This document shows, one piece after another, positions 16,067 through 23,772 of a stretch of DNA of 64,000 nucleotides. This stretch comes from UMGS172 sp964424555 (GTDB lineage Bacteria > Bacillota > Clostridia > Oscillospirales > Acutalibacteraceae), in the NCBI GenBank assembly GCA_964424555.1, contig CAYRIX010000006.1, positions 4,843 through 68,842 of the forward strand. The letters are read 5' to 3'. Made by a program: the position numbers and the translations under genes. Below the pieces are notes generated by a model. The model did not search any database and was not told the origin of the DNA. It saw only the letters and a program-made list of their open reading frames with translations. Positions within the stretch are counted from its first letter, which is position 1. Every line of letters begins with the position of its first letter.

Positions 16067-16593
16067 TACTGCCGTGTGGCACGGACAGGTATCTTTTTAA
16101 GAAAAACATTCAAAACAAAAAACATTAACACGCCCATGACCGCCGTGTATACAGCCGAGGGTAAGGTAAATCGAGTGAGCACAAACATCGGCTGAGGGTC
16201 CGAAAAAGCATACAAAACAACCCATTTCACAAAGAAATACAGTGCCGAAGCCGCCACGCTCATAACACCTGCCGCCGCAAGGTTTCGGTTAAACAAACGG
16301 GTTATAAATAGCCCTGAAGCAAAGCCGCATACCGTAAGTGCTATGATATTATACATGGATGAGGATGAATATACATCGGTAAACGCACCTGCCAAAAGGC
16401 CCAGCACAGCACCTGCATACTCACCGAAATAAAAGCCTGCGTACATTACCAACGGTAAAATAAGCACGGCAGACGCAGTGCCTATCTGCAAAGTCATAAT
16501 CCCTGTAGACTGTAAAAGTATTGTCAGAGCACTCAACAGAGTATACACCGCAAAGCTTATAAAATATCTGAATTTAGTTGCTGTCATGGTCAT
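16066..16593 (-). CDS. mreD: rod-shape determining protein MreD
   Basis: A 175-residue membrane protein with five or six hydrophobic segments, the MreD pattern. It contains VLILPLVMYAGFYFGEYAGAV and LLAGAFTDVYSSS, the latter matching the LxxGxxxD segment of the family. MreD links MreBC to the elongation machinery. It overlaps mreC by 4 bases, showing translational coupling. The stop codon abuts repeat copy B. Assigned mainly from fold and position, both clear. Confidence 0.88.
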   Translation of the reverse strand: MTMTATKFRYFISFAVYTLLSALTILLQSTGIMTLQIGTASAVLILPLVMYAGFYFGEYAGAVLGLLAGAFTDVYSSSSMYNIIALTVCGFASGLFITRLFNRNLAAAGVMSVAASALYFFVKWVVLYAFSDPQPMFVLTRFTLPSAVYTAVMGVLMFFVLNVFLKKIPVRATRQ

Positions 16594-17447
16594 TCCTCGC
16601 TGGGCCCAACATAGCCCTGACCCGAAAAGTAGGTTATGACCATAACCTCTTTCAGCTTATCAAAGTCGATCTGTGAATCGACAACTGCATAAAGCGAAGA
16701 GTCCTTGCTCTGCTGTTTTATATCTGAAACCTTGCCTACTATCAGACCTTTTGGGAAAACACTGCCGCCTGCGGTAACAACGTAATCTCCTATAGAAACC
16801 GAGCAATCACGCTGCAGGTTATAAAGATAGCATTTGTCGTCAACGGCAAAGTCTGCTCTTCCCGAAACGATGCCCTCGTCGGTAGTACGGCTATCCATAC
16901 CTCCCGCCTTAAGATCCGGACTTAAAACAGTGGTGACCTTTGAGTAGGTGGGTGCAATTTCGCTGATATAGCCTATAAGTCCCAACTCGGTAATAACGGG
17001 GTCGTGCAGAGCCACACCGTCGATAAGACCGACATTGATGGTAAAGCCCTTATACGGGTCGGTGTTATCTCTTGCGGCAACCGTAGCAGATTGGAACAGC
17101 ATCTCGGGATTTTTTTCCTTTATACCCAGATATTGCTCGTAATTCTTGTTCTCAGCCTCAAGTTCCTCATAATCTATCAGTTTATTGGCCAACTCGGCAT
17201 TCTCAAGCTTCAACTGTTCGAGCTCATTCATAAGCTCCTCGTTGTCGTCCATTGACTGTGTGATGCCGTCAAACCAATTTGAAATACCCGTAAAAGCCTT
17301 TTGAACAGGGGTAGCAATAGCCCCAAAGAAGCTACTGACGGGTGAAGAGACCTTACTGAACAGTGATATAACAATAACCACCGCAATGAGAACGGATATC
17401 GACGCCGCAAATATCTTGAAATTTTTGCTTCTAAAGAAAAAGCGCAT
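16590..17447 (-). CDS. mreC: rod-shape determining protein MreC
   Basis: A 285-residue bitopic protein. One transmembrane segment (about 13-32) is followed by a coiled coil (about 65-105, rich in Glu, Leu and Asn) and the beta-rich MreC domain, with ATVAARDNTDPYKGFTINVG, PVITELGLIGYISEI and GDYVVTAGGSVFPKGLIVG matching family signatures. MreC scaffolds PBP2 and RodA on the outer face of the membrane. It lies 17 bases after mreB and overlaps mreD. Confidence 0.93.
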   Translation of the reverse strand: MRFFFRSKNFKIFAASISVLIAVVIVISLFSKVSSPVSSFFGAIATPVQKAFTGISNWFDGITQSMDDNEELMNELEQLKLENAELANKLIDYEELEAENKNYEQYLGIKEKNPEMLFQSATVAARDNTDPYKGFTINVGLIDGVALHDPVITELGLIGYISEIAPTYSKVTTVLSPDLKAGGMDSRTTDEGIVSGRADFAVDDKCYLYNLQRDCSVSIGDYVVTAGGSVFPKGLIVGKVSDIKQQSKDSSLYAVVDSQIDFDKLKEVMVITYFSGQGYVGPSEE

Positions 17448-17464
17448 CTAATATGCCTCCAAAA

Positions 17465-18484
17465 TCAACGGTATCTTTTACCTCTTTTAAACACATATGT
17501 GTCAAAGGTGAGGTTGGTTTCTATCTTTTTGCCTATACCTAAAGCAACACAATCCAGCGGCTCGGCGGCCACTGTAACAGCCATACCTGTCTCGGTAGCG
17601 ATAAGCTTGTCAATATTGCGTAGCTTGGCGCTTCCACCTGTCAAAACTATTCCCTTGTCAATAATATCAGCGGCCAACTCAGGCGGAGTTTTCTCAAAGG
17701 TGTAGCGGATGGTATCAATTATCTGATAAAGCTGATCCGAAACAGCCTCTCTTACCTCTTCAGCAGTAACAACGACATTTTTAGGCAGGCCGTCAACAAG
17801 ATTACGTCCCTTGACCTCCATAGAAGCCTCGTCATCATATTCCATAGCCGAGCCAATGCCGATCTTGATCTGCTCGGCCGTACGGTCACCGATAAGCAGG
17901 TTGTGCTTTTTACGCACAAAGTTGATGATGGCTTCGTCAAAGCTGTCACCTGCCGCCTTGGTCGATTGTGAGGTGACAATATCACCTAAAGCGATAACTG
18001 CCACCTCGGTCGTACCGCCCCCGATATCAACCACCATGCTACCCGACGATGCGCCGACATCAACCCCTGCACCGATTGCAGCCGCCAATGGCACCTCAAT
18101 AAGGTCGACTTCAGATGCACCTGCATGACTTGCGGCATCAAAAATAGCTCGGCTCTCAACCTCAGTAACACCTGAGGGTACGCACAGCATAACACGGCAG
18201 CGTGAAAACAAAGAGCCTCTTAAAGCAGACTTTATAAACTTACGAAGCATAGCCTCGGTAACATCAAAGTCGGCAATAACGCCGCCCTTAATAGGCTTGA
18301 CCGCAACGATAGAGCCGGGTGTTCTGCCGATCATTTCTTTAGCGGCGGCACCGACCGCTTTAACAGCATCATTTCGCACATCATAAGCAACCACCGACGG
18401 CTCACGCATAACTATCCCCTTGCCCTTAATACCGACAAGCGTGTTGTCGGTGCCGAGGTCGATAAAAATATCTCTTGTAAACAT
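17465..18484 (-). CDS. mreB: rod-shape determining protein MreB
   Basis: A 339-residue bacterial actin. Phosphate 1 is FIDLGTDNTLV, phosphate 2 is MVVDIGGGTTEVAVI (about residues 159-173), and the adenosine loop is GIVLTGGSAKL (about 286-296). MreB filaments guide lateral wall synthesis. The first residues are MFTRDIFIDLG. It is the first gene of the shape operon; the ribosome site is CGGGAGGAAA and a promoter lies about 80 bases upstream. Confidence 0.95.
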   Translation of the reverse strand: MFTRDIFIDLGTDNTLVGIKGKGIVMREPSVVAYDVRNDAVKAVGAAAKEMIGRTPGSIVAVKPIKGGVIADFDVTEAMLRKFIKSALRGSLFSRCRVMLCVPSGVTEVESRAIFDAASHAGASEVDLIEVPLAAAIGAGVDVGASSGSMVVDIGGGTTEVAVIALGDIVTSQSTKAAGDSFDEAIINFVRKKHNLLIGDRTAEQIKIGIGSAMEYDDEASMEVKGRNLVDGLPKNVVVTAEEVREAVSDQLYQIIDTIRYTFEKTPPELAADIIDKGIVLTGGSAKLRNIDKLIATETGMAVTVAAEPLDCVALGIGKKIETNLTFDTYVFKRGKRYR

Positions 18485-18561
18485 ACATTTCCTCCCGAAA
18501 ACATAAAGTTGATATCACTCTAAACGCAATTCGCACACTACCCTATAATAATACAGTATAT

Positions 18562-18590
18562 ATTATATAATATATAAACACAATCTTCAA
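18562..18590 (-). promoter_or_regulatory. sigma-A promoter for the mreB operon
   Basis: On the minus strand TTGAAG (18590-18585), 17-base spacer, TATAAT (18567-18562). It probably drives mreB through mgsA and perhaps hisS. Confidence 0.65.
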
Positions 18591-18710
18591 GTGGCTTGCC
18601 CCGAAAATTTACAAAAAATATACAGGTTAGACCTTCCCTGCAACAATGAAGTTGAATCCCCTACTGAGATTAGTTCACAAATCACACATAGCAAACACCG
18701 TAAAACAATG

Positions 18711-18743
18711 AAAAAGCGGATGGCAATCGCCATCCGCAAAAAA
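18711..18743 (-). terminator. terminator of the dCMP deaminase gene
   Basis: GCGGATGGC (18716-18724), 4-base loop, GCCATCCGC (18729-18737), flanked by an A-run on the plus strand at 18711-18715, which is a T-run for the minus-strand transcript. The plus side also has AAAAAA. Confidence 0.88.
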
Positions 18744-18770
18744 CACGGAATCATGTCCTTTAAAATACAG

Positions 18771-19250
18771 TCACAGCTTCAACTCGGCTGTCTTCATGGT
18801 CTGCTCGTACTCACGGCAGACAACTCCTGCCGATTTGAACATCATTTTGGCCGCCTTGGTCATTTCGGCATCGGAATACTTATCCGAAAGATAAATAACC
18901 TCTGCAATACCCTTTTGAATAATGGCCTTAGCACACTCGTTGCAAGGGAACAGTGTGGTATAAAGTCTGAAGCCCTTCATCGAGCCTCCGTTGAAGTTCA
19001 AGATAGCATTAAGCTCTGCGTGGCAGACAAACATATACTTGCTCTGCAACGACTCGCCCTCTCTATCCCACGGATACTCGTCATCACTGCAGCCGTACGG
19101 CATACCGTTATAGCCGACCGCCATAATTCTGTTTTCCGAGTTAACAATGCAGGCTCCAACCTGCGTGTTGGGGTCCTTGCTTCGCTGTGAGGACAGCAAG
19201 GCAATTCCCATAAAATATTCGTCCCAGCCAAGATAATCGCTACGCTTCAT
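18771..19250 (-). CDS. deoxycytidylate (dCMP) deaminase
   Basis: A 159-residue zinc cytidine-deaminase-fold enzyme making dUMP for thymidylate synthesis. It begins MKRSDYLGWDEYFMGIA, very like the eukaryotic and ComEB-type enzymes. Zinc ligands are His in CHAELNAI (with the catalytic Glu) and the two Cys of FPCNECAKAI. NTQVGACIV and GYNGMPYG contact substrate. It is also the ComEB family, but a role in competence is not supported by context. It starts 35 bases after the upstream phosphatase, so the two genes are probably an operon. Confidence 0.92.
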   Translation of the reverse strand: MKRSDYLGWDEYFMGIALLSSQRSKDPNTQVGACIVNSENRIMAVGYNGMPYGCSDDEYPWDREGESLQSKYMFVCHAELNAILNFNGGSMKGFRLYTTLFPCNECAKAIIQKGIAEVIYLSDKYSDAEMTKAAKMMFKSAGVVCREYEQTMKTAELKL

Positions 19251-19285
19251 AAGTCATTTCCCTTTCATGTTCAGAATTTATATAC

Positions 19286-19936
19286 TTAAACGTAGTTTAA
19301 CAACTCTTCTGCGCTTTGAATAACGGTCGATGCACCGCACTCCAAAAGCTCTTTTTTATCACGGAAGCCCCAAAGAACGCCAACGGTAAAAATACCTGCA
19401 TTCTTGCCTGTTTCGGCATCAACACCGCTGTCACCGACAAAAATGCACTCGTCACAGGTCACGCCAAACTGCTCCATAACCTTGTAGACCATCGAAGGGT
19501 CGGGTTTGGGGATGATTCCGTCGCGCTGGCCTGTCACAAAATCAAACATTGCGTCACCGAAGTATTCCTTTACTACGGCACGAGTCATAAAATCTATCTT
19601 GTTGGAAACGACCGCCAGCTTAAAGCCTCTTTGCTTTAATTCGCTTAACATTTCGACGATACCGTCATAAGGCCTTGTGCATTCACCTGAATGTGCGTTG
19701 TAATACTCAAAATAAAGCTTTCTCACCTTACTTAAGATATCGTCATTTCGCTTATCTTCAGGCAAGGCGCGGGTTATCATCATATCGGTCCCATTCCCTG
19801 CGAATATTTTATACTTCTCGGCAGGATGGGTTGGCAGTCCGTTTTCACTCAACGCATAATTCACAGCGTTCGCAAGGTCTTCATAAGTATTAAGAAGTGT
19901 TCCGTCAAGATCAAAAATAATGGCTTTTTTGGACAT
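19286..19936 (-). CDS. gph: HAD-superfamily phosphatase, phosphoglycolate phosphatase-like
   Basis: A 216-residue haloacid-dehalogenase-fold hydrolase. Motif I is FDLDGTLLNT (nucleophile Asp), motif II is AVVSNK, motif III is the Lys of IPKPDP, and motif IV is IFVGDSGVDAETG. The helical cap after motif I is the Gph/PpaX type. Substrate may be phosphoglycolate, pyrophosphate or another small phosphate; sequence does not decide. It lies upstream of the dCMP deaminase on the same strand. Confidence 0.82.
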   Translation of the reverse strand: MSKKAIIFDLDGTLLNTYEDLANAVNYALSENGLPTHPAEKYKIFAGNGTDMMITRALPEDKRNDDILSKVRKLYFEYYNAHSGECTRPYDGIVEMLSELKQRGFKLAVVSNKIDFMTRAVVKEYFGDAMFDFVTGQRDGIIPKPDPSMVYKVMEQFGVTCDECIFVGDSGVDAETGKNAGIFTVGVLWGFRDKKELLECGASTVIQSAEELLNYV

Positions 19937-20082
19937 CTCGCACCATTCCAGACAACAATTTTATGGTTTTCAAGTAATTATACACCACTTTTCAAAAAAA
20001 AGCAACAACTACCTATGTTTTTTTGCGAAATATAGTAATTTTGCCAAATTTTAATTTTTTTTGGAAAACTTAAAAATAATGC

Positions 20083-20111
20083 TTGCAAATTGTAAAACTT
20101 TCTGTTATTAT
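20083..20111 (+). promoter_or_regulatory. sigma-A promoter for rpmB
   Basis: TTGCAA at 20083-20088, 17-base spacer, TATTAT at 20106-20111, 44 bases before the ATG. Confidence 0.7.
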
Positions 20112-20155
20112 ATCATTTGCGATTGTATGTAACTAATCAAAGGAGGTGCAGACTC

Positions 20156-20344
20156 ATGGCAAAGTGTGACATCTGCAGCAAAGAAATCACATTCGGTATC
20201 AAGGTATCTCACTCACACAGAAGAACCAACAGAACCTGGAAGCCAAACGTTAAGCGCGTTAAGGCTCTCGTAAACGGCACTCCTTGTAGGATTTACGCCT
20301 GCACCCGTTGCCTCCGTTCCGGTAAGGTTACCCGTGCTATCTGA
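20156..20344 (+). CDS. rpmB: 50S ribosomal protein L28
   Basis: A 62-residue basic protein beginning MAKCDICSKEITFG with SHSHRRTNRTWKPNVKRV, the L28 core. It keeps both zinc pairs, CDIC near the N-terminus and CTRC near the C-terminus, so it is the zinc-binding (C+) form. The ATG at 20156 follows AAAGGAGGTGCAGACTC; an upstream in-frame start has no support. Monocistronic, with promoter and terminator. Confidence 0.97.
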   Translation: MAKCDICSKEITFGIKVSHSHRRTNRTWKPNVKRVKALVNGTPCRIYACTRCLRSGKVTRAI

Positions 20345-20372
20345 GACCGATACACTACAATGTAAGAAAAGT

Positions 20373-20415
20373 AAGAGAACTGACCCTGAAAGGGACGTTC
20401 TCTTTTTTCTTTTTT
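20373..20415 (+). terminator. intrinsic terminator of rpmB
   Basis: AAGAGAAC (20373-20380) pairs with GTTCTCTT (20397-20404), with an inner CCCT/AGGG stem, then a T-rich tract. Its T-tract overlaps the stop codon of the minus-strand small gene at 20414. Confidence 0.88.
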
Positions 20416-20587
20416 ATTGATAATTGTCCCGATAGATCAACTGCTCGGCGGTGTGGCGTAGCTCCTCGTCACTCGAAATGGCACTTCCCGACTGCAGTAT
20501 TGACTCCTGCACAAAAGCAGGCAGGCCTTGGAAGTACTGACTTTCTCTGGGATCGTACTGTTTATTTTCGTTTTCAACAGGTATCAT
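20414..20587 (-). CDS. 57-residue acidic small protein, unknown function
   Basis: A short reading frame with a strong ribosome site (AGAGGTGATATT before the ATG at 20587). The product begins MIPVENENKQYDPRESQYF and ends RHTAEQLIYRDNYQ. It is acidic, soluble and has no cysteine or membrane segment; the middle (GLPAFVQESILQSG, then SDEELRHTAEQLI) looks helical. I do not recognise the family. Codon use resembles neighbouring genes and the frame is open from a good start to a stop at the terminator of rpmB, which supports a real gene. Confidence 0.65.
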   Translation of the reverse strand: MIPVENENKQYDPRESQYFQGLPAFVQESILQSGSAISSDEELRHTAEQLIYRDNYQ

Positions 20588-20589
20588 AA

Positions 20590-20608
20590 TATCACCTCTT
20601 TTGTGATA
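20590..20608 (-). promoter_or_regulatory. hairpin covering the ribosome site of the 57-residue gene
   Basis: On the minus strand TATCAC pairs with GTGATA around a 7-base loop, and the right arm contains part of the Shine-Dalgarno AGAGGTGA. It could limit translation start. The stem is only 6 bp. Confidence 0.35.
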
Positions 20609-20651
20609 CTATTTTGCCCGATAAAAAATCATATATAATTTGTAAATTTTG

Positions 20652-20680
20652 TTGAAAATAGTTGTATTTATCATTATAAT
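20652..20680 (+). promoter_or_regulatory. sigma-A promoter for the acetyltransferase gene
   Basis: TTGAAA at 20652-20657, 17-base spacer, TATAAT at 20675-20680. Confidence 0.65.
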
Positions 20681-20743
20681 ATTTTATGTAACTAAGTTGG
20701 TGTCTTCCTATGCCAAAGATTAGTTTGAAAGGAACGGTAAGCA

Positions 20744-21211
20744 ATGACTGTACGACGTGCAAATATTAATGATATGCCGAAAATAAACGGCCTTTTATGT
20801 CAGGTACTGAATGTCCACCACGAAGGTCGGCCCGATATTTTCAAGAGTAATGCAAAGAAATATACCGACAGCGAATTAGCTGATATAATTGCCGATGACA
20901 GCCGACCCATTTTTGTCGCCAACTGTGACGGTGAAGTTGTTGGATATGCTTTTTGTGTGTTTCAACAGCATATCAACAACAATATTCTTACCGATATTAA
21001 AACACTTTACATTGATGATCTGTGTGTTGATGAAACCAAACGTGGACTTCACATAGGCACAACGCTTTACAACCATGTGCTTTCATTTGCCAAAGAGTCA
21101 GGTTGTTATAATGTGACCCTCAATGTTTGGAGTTGTAATCAAGGTGCATTAAGGTTTTATGAAAAGCTGGGATTAGTTCCTCAAAAAATCGGCATGGAAA
21201 AGATACTGTAA
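20744..21211 (+). CDS. GNAT-family N-acetyltransferase
   Basis: A 155-residue acetyl-CoA-dependent acetyltransferase. It begins MTVRRANINDMPKINGLL, has YIDDLCVDETKRGLHIGTTLYNHV, which is the acetyl-CoA-binding motif A (R/Q-x-x-G-x-G/A type, here RGLHIG), and ends with NVWSCNQGALRFYEKLGL, motif B. The substrate cannot be told from sequence. It stands alone, with its own promoter and a shared terminator. Confidence 0.88.
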   Translation: MTVRRANINDMPKINGLLCQVLNVHHEGRPDIFKSNAKKYTDSELADIIADDSRPIFVANCDGEVVGYAFCVFQQHINNNILTDIKTLYIDDLCVDETKRGLHIGTTLYNHVLSFAKESGCYNVTLNVWSCNQGALRFYEKLGLVPQKIGMEKIL

Positions 21212-21215
21212 AAAA

Positions 21216-21250
21216 CCGCCTGATAGGATTTTCCTATCGGGCGGTAGTTT
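21216..21250. terminator. bidirectional terminator
   Basis: CCGCCTGATAGGA (21216-21228), 3-base loop, TCCTATCGGGCGG (21232-21244), one G-U pair. The A-run before it serves the minus-strand gene ending at 21250; TAGTTTTATT follows on the plus strand. Confidence 0.85.
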
Positions 21251-22902
21251 TATTCGGCAGACTTTATGCGGTTAAGTGCATTTTCAGCTCGCCAACGTTG
21301 TACATTGTAGGAAAATACTCCGTCATCGGAACAGTCAAGCTCGACCAATTTATCTCTCAGCCGAATCACCAATACAGAATAAACACGTCGGTCAGCATCC
21401 TCATAGATAGTATAATCATATGATTTCACCTCGGACTTTATATCGGTTCCGAGCTTTTCATCAAGCTCCTCAGCCAAGCGCACCATTTCAGGAACTGCGG
21501 CATCGCCAAGGTCATATAAAGCTTTGACGTCAACCGTCGTAAGGCTTCCGTCCAGATAACGGTCAACATTATATTTTGCAATAATTCCGTCAACATTAGA
21601 CAATGACAGTGCCGCAAAAAGCGCTACGCAAAGTCCGAAAGAGGTTATTATAAGCCTTAATCTTGCAACAAACTGATTTATGATTATCAGCATAAATATC
21701 AAAGCAAGCAGTATCATAAACCACGATGCATAGACACGCTTCGGGGTGAGGCCGTAGCAGTCAATATACATTATCATCTTGGCAATGGCAGTACTGATAA
21801 GCACAAGCGTAAAAGCTGAAAAAACGATCGAAAGCAACTTGAGCAAGGCCGATTTTCCTGTTTCATTTCTGCGTAAAAACAGGCTCAGCACAATTATTGC
21901 AACAAGGTTTATTACCGAAACTGTGCACAACTGAAAAAAGCCTTCACGTGCATAATTCGCATAGCTTTCGTCATCGGGCAGGACACCCTTAAAGCCTGAA
22001 ACGTAATATTTCCATTGTGAGATAAAGAATACAATATACAAGAATATCAACGGCATTGAAGCGGCCAAAGCGGTAATGGCAGGCATCTTCTTCAACGATA
22101 CCGATACCTTCTGAACAGTTTCAGCATTTATTACCTTGGCTTTATCCCCGTCGAATGAGGATAAAAACAGCCCGAAAATATACATTCCTATAGGTATGCC
22201 GAAGCCTATGCTTAACATATGTGACATGATATCAAGAAAGCCGAAATCAAAAATACTGTTCAGAATATCAGAAAAGCCCTGGTCGTAAGACAAAAGTGAC
22301 ACTACCACCAATGTCGGCACAAGCGCTATTGCCACTCCGAGTATTACCTTGGCAAAGGCTCTTCCGCCCGAGCTTGCTTTACCGTAAAACATCGCTCTGA
22401 ATAGATGTCCGAACGAGCAAAACGGTAGGATAACAAGTGCTTTAAAATAATCCAAAAGAATATAGTTGGAAAGGCCCTTTTGGATTCGGTTTCCTGTCAT
22501 ACAATAAACAAAATAGCCTAAGGTTGCTAACGAGAAAAGGTAGGAGATTTGCTGTAAAAGAGTGTTCGACGACAGTAAAAGTGTTGCTGCAACAAGTACC
22601 CCGAAAACGGCCGCTAAAACAGCCGATACCGATGCTTTAGCGCCTTGCTTTATCAGTATGACCGCCGCCGCAGTGTACAGCAAAAGCAGCAAAATAAAGC
22701 CTCCAAGAGGATTGGCCGTCACCGGAAACACACGACACATCAGATAGCCTGCCAGCAATGACAGCCACGCAAAAACGGTTTGGAGTGGTGAGTATCCTCG
22801 TTCGACGGCTTCGGCCGCTATTGGCGTCTGCTGTTCTGCATAATACTGCGGTTCAGTTACGGTCTGCTGTATATTTTCAGTACCTTCTCGAATTTCGTCC
22901 AT
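21250..22902 (-). CDS. polytopic membrane protein, DUF4173/DUF4153-like
   Basis: A 550-residue protein with a hydrophilic Gln/Glu-rich N-terminal 40 residues, about 12 hydrophobic segments and a soluble C-terminal tail of about 110 residues. The segment YAREGFFQLCTVSVINL and the later YGLTPKRVYASWFM are, to my knowledge, typical of the DUF4173/DUF4153 family of uncharacterised Firmicutes membrane proteins. The ATG at 22902 follows GGGAGGGATAATC; it lies 17 bases after the small XRE regulator. No enzymatic motif is visible. Confidence 0.75.
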   Translation of the reverse strand: MDEIREGTENIQQTVTEPQYYAEQQTPIAAEAVERGYSPLQTVFAWLSLLAGYLMCRVFPVTANPLGGFILLLLLYTAAAVILIKQGAKASVSAVLAAVFGVLVAATLLLSSNTLLQQISYLFSLATLGYFVYCMTGNRIQKGLSNYILLDYFKALVILPFCSFGHLFRAMFYGKASSGGRAFAKVILGVAIALVPTLVVVSLLSYDQGFSDILNSIFDFGFLDIMSHMLSIGFGIPIGMYIFGLFLSSFDGDKAKVINAETVQKVSVSLKKMPAITALAASMPLIFLYIVFFISQWKYYVSGFKGVLPDDESYANYAREGFFQLCTVSVINLVAIIVLSLFLRRNETGKSALLKLLSIVFSAFTLVLISTAIAKMIMYIDCYGLTPKRVYASWFMILLALIFMLIIINQFVARLRLIITSFGLCVALFAALSLSNVDGIIAKYNVDRYLDGSLTTVDVKALYDLGDAAVPEMVRLAEELDEKLGTDIKSEVKSYDYTIYEDADRRVYSVLVIRLRDKLVELDCSDDGVFSYNVQRWRAENALNRIKSAE

Positions 22903-22919
22903 GATTATCCCTCCCACTG

Positions 22920-23129
22920 TCAATCGGGAGATTCGACATATTCAATTATATCCTCCACCTGACAGTTCAGTGCACGGCAAATGGCATCCAAGGTTGAAAA
23001 ACGGATGGCCTTCGCCTTATTGTTTTTGAGAATAGAAAGGTTGGCAAGCGTTATGCCCACCTTTTCGGAAAGCTCGTTCAACGACATTTTCCGTTTTGCC
23101 ATCATAACATCCAAATTTATTACTATCAT
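22920..23129 (-). CDS. small XRE/Cro-type HTH regulator, YozG-like
   Basis: A 69-residue protein consisting of one helix-turn-helix: MIVINLDVMMAKRKMSLNEL, then SEKVGITLANLSILKNNKAK and ALNCQVEDIIEYV. This small family normally sits beside a DUF2975 membrane protein, as here (13 bases downstream of it). The ATG at 23129 has GAGGAA 6 bases before it; an in-frame upstream extension would overlap the DUF2975 gene. It is a likely autoregulator of the unit. Confidence 0.88.
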   Translation of the reverse strand: MIVINLDVMMAKRKMSLNELSEKVGITLANLSILKNNKAKAIRFSTLDAICRALNCQVEDIIEYVESPD

Positions 23130-23142
23130 TTTTCGTTCCTCA

Positions 23143-23616
23143 TTAAACCGTAAGATCATTCTCGGCCTTAAGCTCGGTTGCCTCTTCAATAACATTTTTG
23201 ACAACTCTCAAGCACAAGCCTAAGAAAATCGCCAAAAATGCTACAGCAAAGGATAGATAAAAATAGTAGCCCAACGCTGCGAAGACCAGTGAAAGTGCAA
23301 TACAGCACCACGAAACGCTTCGGATAAGCGCCACGCTGCCCTTAGTAAACACCTCTGATTGCCGCACATTCTTCAACAGCATAAACAGAAGAACATCGGC
23401 CAAAAGCAACAGAGCCAAAGCACAATAAGCAATAACAAGAACAACCATACGGTCACCGTCGGTAAGATCGTCCCTGACACTGATGTTGTCTCGGGCCTCG
23501 ATCAGCATATCGCTGAGTTTAGGCATGAACACAGCCCCGACGAGACAGGCAACAAAAAGTGCTGTCGACATAACGGTGGATAGCATTACGGAAATGCGGT
23601 TAGGTACCTTAAGCAT
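23143..23616 (-). CDS. DUF2975-family membrane protein
   Basis: A 157-residue protein with four hydrophobic segments (about 14-33, 60-82, 98-115 and 118-138). Organisation and the pairing with a YozG-like regulator match DUF2975. The ATG at 23616 follows GGAGGTCGTTTTT. First gene of a three-gene unit with the XRE regulator and the DUF4173-like protein. The function of the family is not known to me; a stress- or envelope-sensing role is speculation. Confidence 0.82.
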   Translation of the reverse strand: MLKVPNRISVMLSTVMSTALFVACLVGAVFMPKLSDMLIEARDNISVRDDLTDGDRMVVLVIAYCALALLLLADVLLFMLLKNVRQSEVFTKGSVALIRSVSWCCIALSLVFAALGYYFYLSFAVAFLAIFLGLCLRVVKNVIEEATELKAENDLTV

Positions 23617-23640
23617 AAAAACGACCTCCAAAAGTCAGTT

Positions 23641-23652
23641 TACAATATTGTA
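23641..23652. promoter_or_regulatory. palindrome at the start of the DUF2975/XRE transcript
   Basis: TACAATATTGTA is a perfect 12-base palindrome located where transcription from the promoter at 23658-23686 should begin, a good place for an operator of the adjacent XRE protein. The same 12-mer occurs at 13781-13792. Confidence 0.45.
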
Positions 23653-23657
23653 TTATC

Positions 23658-23686
23658 ATAATACAGCATAATTCTTCGTTTGTCAA
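23658..23686 (-). promoter_or_regulatory. sigma-A promoter for DUF2975-XRE-DUF4173
   Basis: On the minus strand TTGACA (23686-23681), 17-base spacer, TATTAT (23663-23658). Confidence 0.78.
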
Positions 23687-23719
23687 TATGTTTTTATTGA
23701 ATTTCGATAATTTTTTATC

Positions 23720-23756
23720 AAATAAAAGCAGGGCACCTTGTGCTCTGCCTTTATTT
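23720..23756 (-). terminator. terminator of the Na/Pi cotransporter gene
   Basis: A 17-base stem with one mismatch and one wobble, arms at 23720-23736 and 23740-23756, 3-base loop, T-rich on the right arm in the minus-strand sense. Confidence 0.65.
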
Positions 23757-23772
23757 AAGATTATATAATTAA

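Noticed and set aside
18591..19190. 199-codon open frame on the plus strand
   Set aside because: It runs through the terminator and antisense to the dCMP deaminase; no ribosome site or homology.
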